From Tetraselmis striata (taxonomy: Eukaryota > Chlorophyta > Chlorodendrophyceae > Chlorodendrales > Chlorodendraceae): DNA of 64,000 bases. Where the stretch lies: contig VCJN01001169.1 of NCBI GenBank assembly GCA_006384855.1, positions 124,001-188,000 of the forward strand, in the 5' to 3' direction. Both the position numbers and the translations under genes were made by a program. The notes beneath the pieces were generated by a model that was not told the DNA's origin, ran no database searches, and worked only from the letters and a program-made list of their open reading frames with translations. Positions 61,197-64,000 of this stretch are shown piece after piece (the stretch's first letter is position 1; every line of letters starts with the position of its first letter).

Positions 61197-62142
61197 ATGC
61201 TGCCGCAGCTCACCCTCTCCGTGTCTTCTTCCCTCGCACCAGGCGCCCAGCTAGTGCGGCAGCCCAGTGCAGCCTCTCCCTGCAGGGAGATTTTCTCCCA
61301 TATGTGTGGAAGGCCTCGCCGTCGGAGTGGCCATAGGCTGACGCTGGAACGAGGGCTCACTCGCGCGGCCGCGAGCACGGCATCCACGGAGGCGGCGGAG
61401 CAGTCGGCGGGCGCGCCGGCGGGGCGGCCGCCACGTAGCGACCTCTCCGACGTGGCGGTCGTCATAGTGGACCACGGCTCGCGCAGGCAGGCGTCCAATG
61501 AGATGCTGGAGCAGTTTGGGGAGGTGTTTCAGCTCTGCAGCGACCACAAGATCGTGGAAATCGCGCACATGGAAATCGCGGAGCCGTCCATCATGCAGGC
61601 GGTGGAGAAGTGCGTGGCGCGAGGCGCCACGGAGGTGGTCATCGCGCCGTACTTCCTGTCCAGGTATATCGGAAGCCTGCTAAACTAGGGGGTCGCCGAT
61701 GAGCTAACTGTGTCAATCACTTTGGCCTGGATATGGGGAGGTGCAGCAGCCGCCCTGGTACTGCCGCCGTGCACAGGCAGTCTGCCAGCTTGGCTGACAT
61801 GGGTGAGACCCGGGTTGTGCTTCTGAAACATTCCCTCTGAAACATGTTCGCGCGCCAATTCACACCATGTCAGGGGACGCCATATCCAGACCGACATTCC
61901 AGCGCTGGTGGAGGAGGCAAAGGAGGCCTTCCCTGGCATCAAATGCACCGTGGCCGACCCTATCGGTGAGACGTCTTCCCACTTGTCGGTTCATGGTGTC
62001 CATGCACGACTGGCGCAGGCATGGAGTGCTGATGGCGGCTGTCCCCCATCCGTATCTGCCTCCCTCAGGCATCGACCAGATGGTGGTGAAGATTATCCAG
62101 GCTCGAGTGGCAGCTGCGGTGGAGCAGCAAGGGCCAGAATGA
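61197..62142 (+). CDS. SIRB: Sirohydrochlorin ferrochelatase (SirB/CbiX type), chloroplast
   Basis: Exons 61197-61663, 61874-61965 and 62069-62142, GT-AG and in phase, 210 aa from ATG 61197. The frame is open to an ATG at 60933 (298 aa), but the leader from 61197 (MLPQLTLSVSSSLAPG) looks like a transit peptide. The CbiX core shows VVIVDHGSRRQASNEML and VEIAHMEIAEPSIMQAVEKCVARGA (the two conserved metal-binding His), VVIAPYFLSRGRHIQTDIPALVEEA, and the closing IDQMVVKIIQARV. By family it inserts Fe2+ into sirohydrochlorin to make sirohaem for nitrite and sulphite reductases. Land-plant SirB proteins carry a Cys-rich C-terminal extension that binds an iron-sulphur cluster; this one stops at QQGPE without it. 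Confidence 0.9.
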
Positions 62143-63089
62143 GAAGTGGGCGCTCAGTTTTTATTAGCAGCATGGACGGATATATCAATATATCCAGAGT
62201 CATTCAGTATATGCGTAATAGTTTCTAAGTGTTGCGGGTTCTCAAACCATCTGGTGCCTCTGCCATGTGCATGCGCAATATTGCGTGCTGACACGCAGTG
62301 AACTATAGAGGGGCGGAGGGATGGTACCAGGTAGTGAATGGCCACCACCACAATCCATGGTCTGTGTTACATGTATATACTTTGCCGTGATGATGATCTT
62401 ACTTGTACTCACATGTATTCTTACTTGTACTCTTACTTGCGTGATATGTCCACACTCGGTCATGATTATCTTTCTTGTACTCTCGGGCATCAGCAGCAGA
62501 TTTTCTGCGAACAACAAAGCCTACTGTGGATTCTCACTTTCCGCTACAACACCCTTCTTCCATTGCCGTATTGTGGGGCAACAGTTCCGCCCGCTGATGT
62601 AGTTAGCGCTTTGCGGGGTTGTTGCATGACGGCGATGCATGTAGGCCTACGCCCAACACCTGCAGACTGTGGGATACAAGCCCTTGTTATAGCTTGATTT
62701 TCATTATTTGCCGTCCGAGGCACCGCCACCGCATCAACCTTCGTCGCAGGGAATGCACATATTCAGCAGGCATATGATGAGCCAAATGTGTGTCCTCTAC
62801 GACCTACTCTTGCACAAAGATATGGACAGCAGCAAGTGAAAATGAAGAAACGTTATTCTCATACTGTAGCCTTCGCCTAGATAGAGACTGCACATATCAT
62901 TATTCTTTCTGTTGACCCCACAGACAGAATAGAGAAATTAAACAGTGGATTCGGAAATGTAGTATTATATAGATTAAAAGGATTGTGGATTTGACTATGG
63001 GTATAGAATAATGGCATACACAGGTACCAACGTGCTGTACCTTGTCCATGCACAATGTGCGCCTGAGAGCTTGCAACCCATTTCTGAAC

Positions 63090-63121
<32 letters not shown>

Positions 63122-63367
63122 CACACTTACTGTTTCACGCATACCACATCATGCATCTGGCCTTATCTGCCTGGCGCATCTGGCAACCCGGCCCTTACAA
63201 ACAGAAACATGTCGAAAGCATGCAGCATGCACACAGCACCCAATCATATGACCACACACCCCCTGCATGCCACAAGAAATTGGAACGCAGTTTCCTTGCG
63301 AAATATATCAAGATTAAATGGCAGTACACTGGTACTGCATGACTAGGCTAGTGTTCGTGCTAGCGGC
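62143..63367. other. intergenic tract, no gene recognised
   Basis: Convergent spacer between the ferrochelatase and LHC genes. It holds short ACTTGTACTC repeats (62399-62435) and a long C run (63091-63120). No coding motif is seen. Confidence 0.5.
63195..63200 (-). promoter_or_regulatory. candidate polyadenylation signal TGTAA for the LHC gene
   Basis: TGTAAG on the minus strand about 170 bases after the LHC stop. It fits the chlorophyte signal but may be chance. Confidence 0.35.
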
Positions 63368-64000
63368 TTAGTTGCCGGGAGTGAACTTGGTGGCATACAG
63401 CTCGAAAGCGTTCGCGTTGTAGGGGTCAGCAATGTGCTCAGCCCAGTTCTCCACGGGGCCCTTGCCCGTCACGATGGCCTGCACGAAGAAGCCAAACATG
63501 GAGAACATCGCGAGCCGTCCGTTCTTGATCTCCTTCACCTTCAGCTCAGCGAAGGTCTCGGGGTCGTCGGCCAGGCCCAGGGGGTCGAAGGAGGCACCGC
63601 CGGGGTAGTTGCGGTCGAGGTCCTCGCCCAGGGGGCCGCCATTCACGCGGTACCCCTCAATCAGGCCCATCAGGATGACCTGCACGCCCAGGACAGCCAG
63701 GATGGACTGGGCGTGGATGAGGCCCTCGTTGCCGAGGTAGTCCAGGCCGCCGTCAGCAAAGATCTGACCGCCAGCCTTGAACCACACGGGCTCGCCGAAG
63801 CTGACGCCGCCATATTTCGCCAGCAGCTCAGGTCAAGCAGCCCAGCGCACCCAGCATGGCCCAGCGGCAGTGCTGGAGCTCGATCTCGCGGTACCGCTTG
63901 AAGGTCTCGGGGTCGGAGGACAGGCCGGCAGTGTCCCAGCCGTAATCACCGGCAAACTCACCATTCAGGTAGGTCGGGGGCTCCGGGGACAGAGGTCCTA
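63368..64000 (-). CDS. LHCB: Light-harvesting chlorophyll a/b protein (LHCII type), 5' end outside the window
   Basis: Minus strand, entering at 64000 with [26 protein letters not shown] and ending at TAA (63370-63368). Membrane helix B has [19 protein letters not shown], helix [25 protein letters not shown], and helix [29 protein letters not shown]. The Glu and Arg/His chlorophyll ligands are present. [17 protein letters not shown] is typical of major LHCII. No intron is seen in this part. At about 63828-63833 two bases are missing relative to the family (GCLT then PELLAKYG), which breaks the frame. In a C-rich spot, it could be a sequencing or assembly error, or mark a pseudogene. The rest is perfectly conserved, which favours error. 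Confidence 0.92.

Overview
The window looks like nuclear DNA of a green alga (core chlorophyte). The host genes are GC-rich, most are split into many small exons with GT-AG introns, and the set is algal: a light-harvesting chlorophyll a/b protein, an Obg-type GTPase with an organelle-like leader, a sirohydrochlorin ferrochelatase, a plant-type uridine kinase/UPRT fusion, a polycystin-2 channel and a class III nucleotide cyclase. Candidate algal TGTAA polyadenylation signals follow several genes. The class or genus cannot be fixed from this window. Exon models were built by hand from reading frame, splice sites and remembered family sequences; nothing was run against a database.

Layout. 0.4-2.35 kb (-): membrane-anchored receiver/guanylyl-cyclase protein. 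2.4-18.9 kb: repeat-rich tract with tRNA-derived SINEs, a TIR transposon, 3' ends of LINE-like retroelements, palindromes and homopolymers. 18.9-24.2 kb (+): Obg GTPase, at least 12 exons. 24.2-28 kb: gene-poor. 28-35.3 kb (-): about 12-exon gene for an unrecognised IQ/coiled-coil protein. 35.3-42.4 kb: LINE fragment, a broken Ty1/copia fossil, unrecognised ORF pieces including a DNA-methyltransferase-like motif, and a SINE. 42.9-45.3 kb (+): uridine kinase/uracil phosphoribosyltransferase. 47.1-49.7 kb (+): polycystin-2, a single 873-codon exon. 51.5-58.6 kb (-): three copies of magnesium-dependent phosphatase-1 (MDP-1), two apparently whole and one lacking its last two exons. 59-60.8 kb: repeats. 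61.2-62.1 kb (+): sirohydrochlorin ferrochelatase. 63.4-64 kb (-): 3' part of an LHC gene that runs off the window.

The genes do not form a pathway or operon. Obg, ferrochelatase and LHC point to the chloroplast, polycystin-2 and the cyclase to membrane signalling, UK/UPRT to pyrimidine salvage. The most unusual signals are structural: the MDP-1 triplication with conserved 20/23/21-nt microexons, C-homopolymers in introns that follow the transcribed strand, a 7-nt unit (exact octamer AGCGACTA seen 16 times) that seems inserted into one SINE copy, a cyclase whose receiver domain lacks its phospho-acceptor, and SINEs with target-site duplications, one beside a matching empty site.
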